From Dactylosporangium sp. AC04546 (GTDB lineage Bacteria > Actinomycetota > Actinomycetes > Mycobacteriales > Micromonosporaceae), in assembly GCF_022095675.1 (NCBI RefSeq), contig NZ_JAHYSG010000021.1, positions 62,001-126,000 of the forward strand: a stretch of DNA of 64,000 bases, written 5' to 3'. Made by a program: the position numbers and the translations under genes. Of the stretch, positions 23,911 to 32,899 are shown piece by piece (the stretch's first letter is position 1; every line of letters starts with the position of its first letter). The notes under the pieces were generated by a model. It saw only the letters and a list, made by a program, of their open reading frames with translations, was not told the origin of the DNA and did not search any database.

Positions 23911-25797
23911 TCAGCGGAGCAGGGCGTGGGCGCGCAGCAGCTCGGCGACCGACCAGGCCTGGAACGGGCAGCCCGTCGCGGTGTGCGGGGCGTCACCGTC
24001 CGCCGTCTCCGAGACCGAGCCCAGGCCCCACTCCGACAGGTGCAGGTCGAGGCCGTCCAGCAGGCCCGTCGTGTCGGCACCCACGCGCAGGGCCGCGTCC
24101 GTGAACGGGCCGATCAGCCAGGGCCAGACCGTGCCCTGGTGGTAGGCGTGGTCGCGCTCGTGCGAGCCGCCGCGGTGGTGTGCCGCGTACGACGGGGACG
24201 ACGGGGACAGGGAGCGCGGGCCCAGCGACGTCAGCAGCTCCGCCCGGCACAGCTCGACCACGGCCGGGTCGTCGACCGGGGCGTGCGGTAGGCCGACCGC
24301 GAGCAGCTGGTTCGGGCGGACCGACGCGTCGTCGCCCCACGGGCCGTCGACCACGTCGTAGAGGCCGGCGCCGTCCGGACGGGGGAAGCGGCGGCGGAAC
24401 GACGCGGTGGCGCGGTCCGCGGCCGCCGACCAGTCGTGCGGGCGGCGCAGGCGGTCGAACAGCGACGCCGTCTGCGCCAGGCCCGCGATCCACAGCGCGT
24501 TGATCTCGACCGGCTTGCCCTGGCGGTCGGTCACCGGCTGGCCGTCGACGCGGGCGTCCATCCAGGTCAGGGCGAAGCCCGGCTTGCCCTGGGTGAGCAG
24601 GCCGTCGGCCGGGTCGGCGGCGATGCCGTAACGGGTGCCGCGCTGGTGGCACCGCAGGACCTCGTCCATGGCGTCCGCCAGCAGCGCGACCGTGTCGAGG
24701 TCGCTGGTGACCGCGTGGTACCGCCCGATCGCATGCAGGAACCACAGCGCCGCGTCGGCGGTGTTGTACTCCAGCGTCCCCGTGTCCGCCGTGTTCGCGA
24801 GCATCCCCTCCGAGACCGTCGCGCCCGCCCGCAGCAGCACGTCGCGGGCCTCGGCGGGCCGGTTGGTGGTGAGGAACAGGCCCTCGAACGACGTCATGAG
24901 GTCCCGCGACCACTCGCCGAACCACGGGTACCCGGCCACGGCCGACGGGCCGGTCGGGGTCATGACGACGAACTGGTCGGCGGCGACGGCCAGCTGGCGG
25001 CCGGCGGCGTCGGCGGCGCCGGCCTGGCGGGCCAGCTTCCGGGCCCGCTTGCGGGCGGCGGTGACCAGGGCGGTGGCGGACGGCGCGTCGGCACCGGTGA
25101 ACGCCGTCACCGACATGGCCCCGCCGGGCTCCAGCGTGGCGGTGAAGCGGCCGGCCGCCCACAGGTCCTCGACCGCGTTCAGTCCCCGGGCGGCCTCCTC
25201 GCGGGCGTAGACGCCGCGGTACCACGACCCGCCGGGTTGCCAGCCGGGCCCGCTGACCCGGTACGCGCCCTCGAACTCGAAGCCGTCCGCGGTCGGGACC
25301 ACCTCGGGATCGCCGGCCGCGAGGCGCTCGCCGTGCGCGTCCCGCCAGGTGCACAGCGGCGTCACGTCCAGCACGACCGGCCCCGGGGCGCGCACCACGC
25401 GGAACACGACGCCGACCGCACTCACGCCGTGGGCCATCGCGATCTCGCGCTCGACGACCACGTCGCCGAGGTCCCAGCGCCAGACCGGCACGCCGTTGTC
25501 GAGCGTGAACGAGGCCAGGTGCACATGCCCGGCCGGGTCCACGGCGCCACCGGCCCACTCGTCGGTGGCGAGGCGCCAGCGCCGGTCGCCGACCGTCACC
25601 ATCGGGTCGAGGGCGGCCAGGCCGAGCCGGCGCGCGCTGCCGCCCGCTTCGGCGACCACGAGCAGGCCGTGGTACCGCCGGGTGCGCAGGCCGGCGACGG
25701 TGCCCATCGCGTATCCGCCGAGCCCGTCGGTCACCAGCCACTCGCGCGCGGCGGCGGCGTCGAGGTCGCCGCAGACCTGCCGGCCGAACGTGATCAT
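23911..25797 (-). CDS. amylo-alpha-1,6-glucosidase-like (glycogen debranching) protein
   Basis: This 628-residue protein has an N-terminal glycogen-debranching N-domain (WLVTDGLGGYAMGTVAGLRTRRYHGLLV) and a C-terminal (alpha/alpha)6 barrel with GYPWFGEWSRDLMTSFEG, NTADTGTLEYNTADAALW, ALTWMDARVDG and HQGTVWPWLIGPF, all conserved in the family. It probably trims alpha-1,6 branches or short oligosaccharides in the cytoplasm. The ATG overlaps the stop of the GH63-like gene (ATGA), giving tight coupling. A very long continuous reading through the upstream gene in another frame is a shadow. Confidence 0.88.
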   Translation of the reverse strand: MITFGRQVCGDLDAAAAREWLVTDGLGGYAMGTVAGLRTRRYHGLLVVAEAGGSARRLGLAALDPMVTVGDRRWRLATDEWAGGAVDPAGHVHLASFTLDNGVPVWRWDLGDVVVEREIAMAHGVSAVGVVFRVVRAPGPVVLDVTPLCTWRDAHGERLAAGDPEVVPTADGFEFEGAYRVSGPGWQPGGSWYRGVYAREEAARGLNAVEDLWAAGRFTATLEPGGAMSVTAFTGADAPSATALVTAARKRARKLARQAGAADAAGRQLAVAADQFVVMTPTGPSAVAGYPWFGEWSRDLMTSFEGLFLTTNRPAEARDVLLRAGATVSEGMLANTADTGTLEYNTADAALWFLHAIGRYHAVTSDLDTVALLADAMDEVLRCHQRGTRYGIAADPADGLLTQGKPGFALTWMDARVDGQPVTDRQGKPVEINALWIAGLAQTASLFDRLRRPHDWSAAADRATASFRRRFPRPDGAGLYDVVDGPWGDDASVRPNQLLAVGLPHAPVDDPAVVELCRAELLTSLGPRSLSPSSPSYAAHHRGGSHERDHAYHQGTVWPWLIGPFTDAALRVGADTTGLLDGLDLHLSEWGLGSVSETADGDAPHTATGCPFQAWSVAELLRAHALLR

Positions 25798-28427
25798 CGC
25801 TCCCCCTCCGGGCGGCTTCCGCCGGGCCGGGCCACGAGCTCGGCCAGCAGCCCCGTCCAGCCGGTCTGGTGCATGGCGCCCAGGCCGGCGCCGTTGTCGG
25901 CGTGGAAGTACTCGTAGAACAGCAGGTTGTCCCGCCAGTGCGGGTCGTTCTGGAGCGTCTGCTCCCAGCCGGAGGCCGGACGGCGGCCGTCGGCGCCTCT
26001 GCGGTACAGCGAGAGCATCCGCTGCCGGAGATCCTCGGCGATCTCGCCGGCGGTGCGCTGCTGCCCGGACCCGGTCGGGTACTCCATCTTCACCGAGTCG
26101 CCCAGGTTGGCGTGGTAGTCCTGCAGCGTGCGCAGGACGAGGTAGTTCAGCGGCACCCACAGCGGCCCGCGCCAGTTGGAGTTCCCGCCGAACATGCCGG
26201 TGACCGACTCGGCCGGCTCGTAGCCCACGCTCGCGGTCCAGCCGGGCAGCTCCAGCGTGAACGGGTGCTCGGCGTGCCACCGCGAGAGTGCCCGCAGCCC
26301 GTACGGCGAGAGGAAGTGCCCCTCGTCGAACAGGTGCGTCAGGATGCGCCGCACCCGCCCGTGCGCGGCGACGCCGACCGCGACGAACCGCTCGTCCGAG
26401 GCGCCGACGATGTGGTGCTCGGAGATGTCGGCGAAGCTCTTGGCGAACCGGCGGACCCGCTCGAACTCGTCCTCGTGCAGGGCCTTGGTGGCGAACAGCG
26501 GGATGACGCCGACCATCGAGCGCACCCGCAACGGCACCGCGGCGCCGTCCGGGCCCCGCAGCACGTCGTAGTAGAAGCCGTCGTGCTCGTCCCACAGGTC
26601 CCGCTCGCGCATCGACTCGGAGATCAGCGCGAAGTGCTCCAGGAACTTGACCGCGAGGTCGTTCAGCGCCGGGTCGTGCTTGGCCAGCTCGCGGGCCATC
26701 TCCAGCAGGTTGAGGCAGTAGAACGCCATCCAGGCGGTCGCGTCGGACTGCTCCAGCCGGTAGCCGTGCGGCAGGTGCGAGCGGTCGATCGGGCCGATGT
26801 TGTCCAGCCCGAGGAAGCCGCCCTCGAACACGTTGTTGCCGTCGTGGTCCTCGCGGTTGACCCACCAGGTGAAGTTCAGCACGAGCTTGGAGAACACCCG
26901 CATGAGGAACGCCGTGTCGCGCCGCCCGTCGATTTCGTACACCTGCATCGCGGCCCACGCCTGCACCGGCGGGTTGAGGTCGTCGAACGCCCACTCGTAG
27001 GCCGGGATCGCCCCGTTCGGATGCTGGAACCACTCGCGGCAGAGCAGGATCATCTGGTACTTCGCGAACGCCGGGTCCAGGTGGGCGAGCGCGACGGCGT
27101 GGAAGGCGGAGTCCCAGGCTGCGAACCAGGGGTACTCCCACGGGTCGGGCATCGACATGATGTCGGCCGCGTCCAGGTGCTTCCAGCTCGCGTTGCGCCC
27201 CGTGCGCCGGCCCGGCGGCGGGGGCGGCTGCGCCGGGTCGCCGTTCAGCCAGCGCGCGACGTCGTAGTGGTAGAACTGCTTGCCCCAGATCATGCCGGCG
27301 AAGCCCTGCCGCATGGTCCGGGCGTCCTCCTCGCTCGTCCCCTCCGGCGTCAGGTCCGCGTAGAACGCGTCGGCCTCGGCCCGCCGCTGCGCCAGCACGG
27401 CGTCGAACCCGGGGCCGAACGCCTTCGGGTCGGCCTGCGGGGCCAGCCGGAGCGACAGGTGCGCGGTCTCGCCCGGGGCGACGGTCACGCGGTACCAGAA
27501 CGCCGCCTTCGTGCCCTCGCGCGCGGGGTTGACCGTGGGCGCGCCGTGCACGACGTGGTCGTTGATCCCGTCCTTGGGGAACTGCGTGACCGCCGGCGCG
27601 CCGAAGAGCCGCAGGGCGTTGGTCTCGTTCTCGCAGTACAGCTGGCTCGGCATCGTCCCGTCGGGCCCGGGGGCGGCCTGCAGGACCAGGGGCCCCTCGA
27701 TGCCGATCGCGTCCGCACCGGCGGCGGCCAGGCGGGGCTTGGCCACGTCGTCGTCCCAGGACCACGTGTTGCGGTACCACACCGTGGGCAGCACGTGCAG
27801 CGTGGCCGTCTCGGGGCCGGTGTTGGTGACCCGCACGCGGATCCGCACGTCGTCCGGCTCGGCCTTGGCGTAGTCGGTCTCGACCACCCAGTACCGGCCG
27901 TCGTCGAAGACGCCGGTGTCGAGCAGCTCGTACTCCGGCTCGGTCCGGGACCGGTGGCGGTTCTCGCTCACCAGCTGCTCGTAGGGGAACGCCCGCTGGG
28001 GGTAGTGGTACCGCCAGCGCATCCAGGCGTGGCTGGGCACGGCGTCGAGGTACCACCAGTACTCCTTGGCGTCCTCGCCGTGGTTGCCCTCGTTGCCCGT
28101 GAGGCCGAAGATGCGCTCCTTGAGGATCGGGTCCTGACCGTTCCACAGGCCGAGGGCGAAGCACACCCGCTGGCCGATGTCGCTGATGCCGCCGAGGCCG
28201 TCCTCGTTCCAGCGGTAGGCCCGGGACCGCGCGTGGTCGTGCGGGAAGGCCTCCCAGGCGGTGCCGCCGTCGCTGTAGTCCTCGCGTACGGTGCCCCAGG
28301 CGCGTTCGCTGAGGTACGGCCCCCACTGATACCAGGGCGTGGCCTCCGCCAGCCCGTCCTCGGGCCGCCCGAAGGACGCCACCCGCTCCCGTTCCGGATT
28401 GCTCACGTGCTCAAGAGGATCATCCAC
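25794..28427 (-). CDS. MGH1/GH63-like alpha-glucosidase
   Basis: This 877-residue protein resembles the bacterial mannosyl-oligosaccharide-glucosidase-like (GH63/MGH1) family: RAYRWNEDGLGGISD, DPWEYPWFAAWDSAFHAVALAHLDP, NREDHDGNNVFEGGFLGLDNIG, then GNSNWRGPLWVPLNYLVLRTL near the end. GH63 enzymes are inverting alpha-glucosidases on an (alpha/alpha)6 barrel. No signal peptide, so cytoplasmic. It is coupled to the debranching gene, and together they likely process alpha-glucans or glucosylated compounds. The GTG at 28427 has no good ribosome-binding site; a GTG 21 bases inside is an alternative start. Confidence 0.85.
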   Translation of the reverse strand: MDDPLEHVSNPERERVASFGRPEDGLAEATPWYQWGPYLSERAWGTVREDYSDGGTAWEAFPHDHARSRAYRWNEDGLGGISDIGQRVCFALGLWNGQDPILKERIFGLTGNEGNHGEDAKEYWWYLDAVPSHAWMRWRYHYPQRAFPYEQLVSENRHRSRTEPEYELLDTGVFDDGRYWVVETDYAKAEPDDVRIRVRVTNTGPETATLHVLPTVWYRNTWSWDDDVAKPRLAAAGADAIGIEGPLVLQAAPGPDGTMPSQLYCENETNALRLFGAPAVTQFPKDGINDHVVHGAPTVNPAREGTKAAFWYRVTVAPGETAHLSLRLAPQADPKAFGPGFDAVLAQRRAEADAFYADLTPEGTSEEDARTMRQGFAGMIWGKQFYHYDVARWLNGDPAQPPPPPGRRTGRNASWKHLDAADIMSMPDPWEYPWFAAWDSAFHAVALAHLDPAFAKYQMILLCREWFQHPNGAIPAYEWAFDDLNPPVQAWAAMQVYEIDGRRDTAFLMRVFSKLVLNFTWWVNREDHDGNNVFEGGFLGLDNIGPIDRSHLPHGYRLEQSDATAWMAFYCLNLLEMARELAKHDPALNDLAVKFLEHFALISESMRERDLWDEHDGFYYDVLRGPDGAAVPLRVRSMVGVIPLFATKALHEDEFERVRRFAKSFADISEHHIVGASDERFVAVGVAAHGRVRRILTHLFDEGHFLSPYGLRALSRWHAEHPFTLELPGWTASVGYEPAESVTGMFGGNSNWRGPLWVPLNYLVLRTLQDYHANLGDSVKMEYPTGSGQQRTAGEIAEDLRQRMLSLYRRGADGRRPASGWEQTLQNDPHWRDNLLFYEYFHADNGAGLGAMHQTGWTGLLAELVARPGGSRPEGER

Positions 28428-28504
28428 CGCCGCCGAGCGACGTCACCCGGCCGGCGTGACCGGCCGCCGGTCATTCGACCACTGTCGATGAGGCTGACGG
28501 GGTC

Positions 28505-28560
28505 CATGATCCATGGAGACTTGTGGCTGTCATGGCGACCAGAACGTGCCATGGATCATG
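28505..28560. repeat. 56-bp palindromic intergenic repeat, copy A
   Basis: It begins CATGATCCATGG and ends CCATGGATCATG, with a GGCTGTCATGGC-like centre. With one more base each side the arms are a perfect 13 bp. Copies B (59281-59336) and C (59481-59533, split by an IS) have the same length and the same CATGATC/GATCATG ends. The surrounding gap 28428-28813 holds no gene. Confidence 0.8.
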
Positions 28561-28655
28561 GAGGGGCCGGCCGCCGTCTTCGGGCCTGCGGCGCGTGCGC
28601 TCGTGTGGCGAGTTCCGGTCGGTCGATCGACCGAGTGAGCGGCGTGCTCACTGGG

Positions 28656-28798
28656 TCGGGCGACCGACCGACGTGGTGCTGGTTCGGTGGGTTCGGTCGG
28701 TCGGCTGACCGAATCGGGCGACCCCCGCAACCGAGCAATCGGGCAGCCGGGCGGGCGCGCGGTGTGGCGGGCCTGCTCTCGGTCGGGCGACCGACCGA
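28656..28798. repeat. TCGGTCGG-type short repeats
   Basis: The 16-mer TCGGGCGACCGACCGA occurs exactly at 28656-28671 and 28783-28798. Inverted relatives lie between and before them (GGTCGGTCG, CGACCGA). The second copy forms part of a terminator stem. Confidence 0.6.
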
Positions 28799-28805
28799 AA
28801 GCAGG
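28772..28805 (-). terminator. terminator of the exported amidohydrolase gene
   Basis: A 15-bp stem with one C/A mismatch (28772-28786 with 28791-28805), closed by a GCGA tetraloop, starts 8 bases after the amidohydrolase stop codon. Confidence 0.75.
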
Positions 28806-28813
28806 GGCCGGCG

Positions 28814-30571
28814 TCAGCGGCGAGGTGAGAGAGCGCCCCTGTCGTGCACCACCTTGCCGTCCACGATCGTCAGGATCGGGCGCGTGTCCCGCATCGCCGC
28901 GTCCGGGACCGTGAAGTAGTCCCGATCCAGGACCACCAGGTCGGCCAGCTTGCCGCGTTCGATCGAGCCCAGGTCGTCCTCGCGGTTGAGGTACCAGGCG
29001 TTGCCGCGCGTGTAGGAGCGTAGCGCCTGCTGGCGGGTGATCTGCTGGCCCGGGTTGATCTGCTGGCCCAGGACGTTCAGGCCCGTCGTCGCGTAGTGCA
29101 GTGCGTACCACGGGTTGTGCGGTGCGATGTGGATGCCGTCCTCGTGCATGCCCATCGGGATGCCGCTCGCGAGGATGTCCTTGAACAGCGGGCCCACCGG
29201 CAGGCCGTCCGCGCGGGGGACGCCGCCCAGCCAGCGGAAGCCCGACACCGACACGCCGCAGTTGAGCCTCTTGAGGCGGGCCAGCTGGTCCGGCGTCGCG
29301 TAGTCGGCGTGCTGCAGGCCCCACCGCAGGTCCTTGATGCCGAACTCGGCGTCGACCGCCTCGTAGGTGGCGACCACCTGCTCGATCGCCGCCGTCGACG
29401 TGGCGCTGCCCGCCTGGGCGTTCTCGTTGCGCCAGCGGGCCTTGGCGACCAGGCGCTGCGACTCGAGCCAGACCGCGTAGCCGTTGGCGTTGGTGGGCAG
29501 GGCGAAGGGGGCCGCCCACTCGCCGATGCCGCCCGTGCGGAGCATGTCGTCGCCGAAGAACGGGAACTGGTTCTTCAGGCGTTCGCGCAGCTCCGGCAGT
29601 TGCCTGTCCAGGGCGCCCAGTTCGGCGATGTACCCCTGGTTGTGCAGGAAGTTCATCTGCAGCCGGATGAAGGCGCGGCCCTCGGCGTGCAGCGCGAGCC
29701 AGGCGTCGTACATCCGGAAGTGGTTCAGGGTGGGCAGGCCGTCGGTCGGCTGCGGGTCCAGCGCCGCCGGGTTCAGGGTGCCGTTCGCGGTCGCGACCAG
29801 GGTCTGGTCGAGGATCGTGGTGAGCCCGAGGCTCGCCGTGTACGCCATCGCATCCAGCGCGCTGCGCTGCTTGTCCGCGAACGTCTGGCGGATGCGGAGG
29901 TGGTACAGCGCCCGGTTGGCCATGTTCGGGTTGCCGCCGGCGATCGTGCCGTCCTCGGCGACCGTGACCGGCAGGTCGGTGATCGACTCGAAGAACTGCT
30001 TCCCGAGCGTGTTGACCCGGGCCGGGCCGAAGCCGCTCTGGTACAGGAAGACCGGCCGGTCCGGCACGACCGCGTCGATCTCGGCCAGGGTCGGCAGCCG
30101 CTGCTCGGCGAACATGCGGGGCGTGCCGGCGCCCATCGCGGTGATCATGCCGCCGGGCGGGACGGTCGTGCGGCGGGCCTTGAGGAACGCGAGCACCTCG
30201 GCCACGCTCTTGGCCAGCTCCCACTCGGCGACGTGGTAGCCGGGGCGGTTGGCGAGGCTGACGAAGTGGCTGTGGCTCTCGATGAGCCCGGGGACGACGG
30301 TGCGGCCGCGCAGGTCGATCTTCTGCGCCGCGCCGCCGCGTTCGGCGTCGCGGCCGACGGCGGTGAACCGGCCGCCGGCGATGCGGACGGACGACACGAC
30401 CGAGTCGCGGTCGTCCATGGTGTGGATGCGGCCGTTGACGAGGAGCAGGTCATCGCCGTCGGAGCGGCTGTCGGCGTGGGCGGGGGAGGGGGCGGCGAGG
30501 GCGGCGGCCGCGGCGACGGTGCCGCCGCCGACGATCAGGCCGCGGCGGGAGAGGCCGTGGGTGTCTGCCAT
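28814..30571 (-). CDS. Tat-exported amidohydrolase (YtcJ-like), copy 1
   Basis: This 585-residue protein has a twin-arginine signal (LSRRGLIVGGG, cleaved near residue 33) and the amidohydrolase fold: NGRIHTMDD, metal-site GLIESHSHFVSLANRPG, a long insertion, and a C-terminal ARL-type IERGKLADLVVLDRDYF. YtcJ-like enzymes hydrolyse amides or cyclic amides with zinc. Export implies an extracellular or envelope substrate. It shares architecture and many motifs with the protein at 40580-42265. It is probably under the IclR regulator through the composite palindrome 42 bases upstream of its start. AGGAG precedes the ATG. Confidence 0.85.
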   Translation of the reverse strand: MADTHGLSRRGLIVGGGTVAAAAALAAPSPAHADSRSDGDDLLLVNGRIHTMDDRDSVVSSVRIAGGRFTAVGRDAERGGAAQKIDLRGRTVVPGLIESHSHFVSLANRPGYHVAEWELAKSVAEVLAFLKARRTTVPPGGMITAMGAGTPRMFAEQRLPTLAEIDAVVPDRPVFLYQSGFGPARVNTLGKQFFESITDLPVTVAEDGTIAGGNPNMANRALYHLRIRQTFADKQRSALDAMAYTASLGLTTILDQTLVATANGTLNPAALDPQPTDGLPTLNHFRMYDAWLALHAEGRAFIRLQMNFLHNQGYIAELGALDRQLPELRERLKNQFPFFGDDMLRTGGIGEWAAPFALPTNANGYAVWLESQRLVAKARWRNENAQAGSATSTAAIEQVVATYEAVDAEFGIKDLRWGLQHADYATPDQLARLKRLNCGVSVSGFRWLGGVPRADGLPVGPLFKDILASGIPMGMHEDGIHIAPHNPWYALHYATTGLNVLGQQINPGQQITRQQALRSYTRGNAWYLNREDDLGSIERGKLADLVVLDRDYFTVPDAAMRDTRPILTIVDGKVVHDRGALSPRR

Positions 30572-30612
30572 GAGTACTCCTGGGAATTGAGCTCACGGTG
30601 CTGCCGAGATTG

Positions 30613-30637
30613 GCGGACGATCGTCCGTCTAGCGGAC
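30613..30637. promoter_or_regulatory. composite palindromic operator, site 1 (IclR candidate)
   Basis: The 25-bp site consists of GCGGAC-GATC-GTCC-GTCTAGC-GGAC, that is GGAC/GTCC half-sites making two overlapping palindromes. It lies between the divergent amidohydrolase and CoA-transferase units and is nearly identical to sites 2 and 3. Confidence 0.7.
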
Positions 30638-30708
30638 CGATCGACATCACCCTGTGCTCGTGACCTCGTGTTGTCAAGGACACATTTTCAAGATCCGCGC
30701 GGACCGTT

Positions 30709-30840
30709 GTTCGCCCAGCGGACAACGCGCCGGATGCGGGCCGGTCTGTGGTCGCCCTGCCGGGGAGTGGGGCGGTGGACTTCGGACATTGGTCCGTCTG
30801 GCGGTCAGGGCTGACGGAGACGGTTCGGCGGACGTCCGGC
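30709..30840. promoter_or_regulatory. degenerate IclR-type half-sites
   Basis: Weaker relatives of the operator occur at about 30709-30724 (TTCGCCCAGCGGACA), 30790-30806 (GGTCCGTCTGGCGGTC) and 30827-30838 (GGCGGACGTCCG). The gap 30572-30962 contains these and sites 1 and 2 and no gene. Confidence 0.4.
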
Positions 30841-30916
30841 CAGCCGCGTGGCAGGATGCTGTGAACGGGCCGGAGGCGGTTGACAGCACCCGATCGGAGA
30901 CTGAGACTGACAGGGC

Positions 30917-30941
30917 GCGGACGATCGTCCGTCTAACGGAC
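30917..30941. promoter_or_regulatory. composite palindromic operator, site 2 (IclR candidate)
   Basis: It is identical to site 1 except for one base (TCTAAC instead of TCTAGC), and ends 21 bases before the CoA-transferase start codon. Confidence 0.7.
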
Positions 30942-30962
30942 AGCCGACCGGAGAGGGCGCAG

Positions 30963-32114
30963 ATGACGCACACCGAGCAGGCCGACCGGCCGCCGGGGCC
31001 GCTGAGCGGCCTGCTGGTGGCGGACTTCTCGCGGATCCTCGCCGGGCCCTACGCGACGATGCTCCTGGCCGACCTCGGCGCCGAGGTGATCAAGGTCGAG
31101 GGCCCCGGCGGCGACGACACGCGCACCTGGATGCCGCCCGTCCGTGACGGCGTCTCGACGTACTACCTCGGCATCAACCGCAACAAGCGCTCCATCGCGC
31201 TCGACCTGCGCGACCCCGGGGACCTGGCCGTCGCGCAGGCCCTGGCGGCGCGGGCCGACGTGCTCATCGAGAACTTCAAGCCCGGCGGCCTGGCCCGGTT
31301 CGGGCTCGACTACGCGAGTGTGTCGGCCGGCAACACCGGCATCGTGTACGCGTCGATCAGCGGCTTCGGCTCCGGCGCGGGCGCCGCGCTGCCCGGCTAC
31401 GACCTCATGGTGCAGGCGATCTCGGGGCTGATGAGCCTCACCGGCGACGCCGACGGCCCGCCGTACCGGGCCGGCATCTCGGTCTTCGACGTGATGGCGG
31501 GGCTGCACGCCAGCATCGGCATCCTGGCCGCCCTGCGCCACCGCGACGCCACCGGCACCGGGCAGCACGTCGAGGTCAACCTGCTGTCGTCGGCGCTGTC
31601 CGGGCTGGTCAACCACTCCAGCGGGTACGTCGCCGGCGGTACCGTCCCGTTCCGCATGGGCAACGCACACCCGAGCCTCTTCCCGTACGAGCCGCTGCCG
31701 ACCGCCGACGGCGAGCTCATCGTCATCGCCGGCAACGACGGGCAGTTCCGCAAGCTGTGCCAGGTCCTCGAGCTCGAGCACCTGGTCGGCGACCCGCGGT
31801 TCGAGCACAACCAGGACCGCACCGCCAACCGCGAGGCACTGCGGCCGTACCTCGTCGAGCGGCTCGCGACGCGGACCAAGGACGAGTGGTTCCGCGACCT
31901 CACCGCGGCCGGCGTGGCGTGCGCGCCGATCAACACCATCGACGGCGGGGTGCGCCTCGCCGAGGAGCTGGGCCTCGACCCGGTCGTGCTGACCGGCGAC
32001 GTGCCCGGCATCCGCAACCCGATCCGCTTCTCCGGCACGGCGGCGCGCTACGAGCTGCCCCCGCCGGACCTCGACGAGCACGGTGAGGAGATCCGCCAGT
32101 GGCTGAAGAGCTGA
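30963..32114 (+). CDS. family III CoA-transferase (CaiB/BaiF type)
   Basis: This 383-residue protein has DFSRILAGPYATMLLADLGAEVIKVE, INRNKRSIALDLRDP and the catalytic Asp176 in AGISVFDVMAGLHAS. It is the first gene of the ring-cleavage operon. Its last 16 bases overlap the start of the citryl-CoA-lyase-like gene. In this setting it would form the CoA thioester that the lyase then splits. The ATG at 30963 is preceded by GGAG, while longer upstream readings run through the operators and are rejected. The acid substrate is unknown. Confidence 0.88.
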   Translation: MTHTEQADRPPGPLSGLLVADFSRILAGPYATMLLADLGAEVIKVEGPGGDDTRTWMPPVRDGVSTYYLGINRNKRSIALDLRDPGDLAVAQALAARADVLIENFKPGGLARFGLDYASVSAGNTGIVYASISGFGSGAGAALPGYDLMVQAISGLMSLTGDADGPPYRAGISVFDVMAGLHASIGILAALRHRDATGTGQHVEVNLLSSALSGLVNHSSGYVAGGTVPFRMGNAHPSLFPYEPLPTADGELIVIAGNDGQFRKLCQVLELEHLVGDPRFEHNQDRTANREALRPYLVERLATRTKDEWFRDLTAAGVACAPINTIDGGVRLAEELGLDPVVLTGDVPGIRNPIRFSGTAARYELPPPDLDEHGEEIRQWLKS

Positions 32115-32881
32115 GCTTCCCGACGGGGATCGGCACGTCCGACGCCGACCAGATCCGGCTGCTCGGCCAGGACCTGGCCGCCGACCTGATGGGGAAGGTG
32201 GGCTTCGGCGAGCTGGCGTTCTGGCTCGTCGCCGGGCGCCGCCCCACGCCCGCCGAGACGCGGGTCTTCGAGACGGTACTGGTGGCGCTGGCCGACCACG
32301 GCTTCACGCCCACGGCGATCGCCGCGCGGGTCACCTACGTGTCGGCCCCCGAGTCGCTGCAGGGCGCACTCGCGGCCGGCCTGCTCGGCGGCGGGTCCCG
32401 CTTCCTGGGCGTGACCGAGGACGCCGGCCGGTTCCTCTCCGAAACCCTCGCCGCCGTCGGCGACCTGCCGCAGGACGACGCCGGCTGGGACGCACTCGCG
32501 ACCGAGGCCGTCACCGCCGCCCGCGAGGCCCGCCGCCTCGTGCCCGGCCTCGGCCACCCGGTCCACAAGGTCCAGGACCCGCGCACGCCGGTGCTCATCC
32601 GCATCGCCGACGAGGAGGGCCTGCGCGGGCCGCACCTGCGGTTGTTCGAGGCGATCGGCCGGGTCCACCCGGCGATCCTCGGGCGCACCCTGCCGCTCAA
32701 CGGCGCCGGTGTCTGCGGCGCCGCTCTCGCCGACCTCGGCCTCCCCGTCGACCTGCTGCGCGGCTTCGCGCTGCTGGCCCGGGCCGCCGGGCTGCTCGGC
32801 CACCTCGCCGAGGAGCGCCGCACCGGCCTCGGCATGGAGATCTACCGCACCGTCGACCGCAACGCCCGCTACACCCCCTAG
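32099..32881 (+). CDS. citrate-synthase-superfamily lyase (citryl-CoA-lyase-like)
   Basis: This 260-residue protein is shorter than citrate synthase (about 370-430) and corresponds to its catalytic core. It keeps LVPGLGHPVHKVQDPRTPVL, with the active-site His region, and LPLNGAGVCGAALADLGLP. Relatives in actinomycetes are annotated citryl-CoA lyase and cleave or form C-C bonds at a CoA thioester. The GTG at 32099 lies inside the CoA-transferase gene, so translation is coupled. It likely acts directly after the transferase. Confidence 0.8.
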   Translation: MAEELSFPTGIGTSDADQIRLLGQDLAADLMGKVGFGELAFWLVAGRRPTPAETRVFETVLVALADHGFTPTAIAARVTYVSAPESLQGALAAGLLGGGSRFLGVTEDAGRFLSETLAAVGDLPQDDAGWDALATEAVTAAREARRLVPGLGHPVHKVQDPRTPVLIRIADEEGLRGPHLRLFEAIGRVHPAILGRTLPLNGAGVCGAALADLGLPVDLLRGFALLARAAGLLGHLAEERRTGLGMEIYRTVDRNARYTP

Positions 32882-32899
32882 GTTCCGGAAAGGACCGCC

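Noticed and set aside
23911..28326. Single giant protein spanning both glucosidase genes
   Set aside because: The upstream part is an out-of-frame shadow of the GH63-like gene; the real debranching start is the ATG at 25797 with an ATGA overlap.
30654..30962. N-terminal extension of the CoA-transferase at 30963
   Set aside because: The extension would translate through operator site 2 and lacks family similarity; the ATG at 30963 matches the normal family start.
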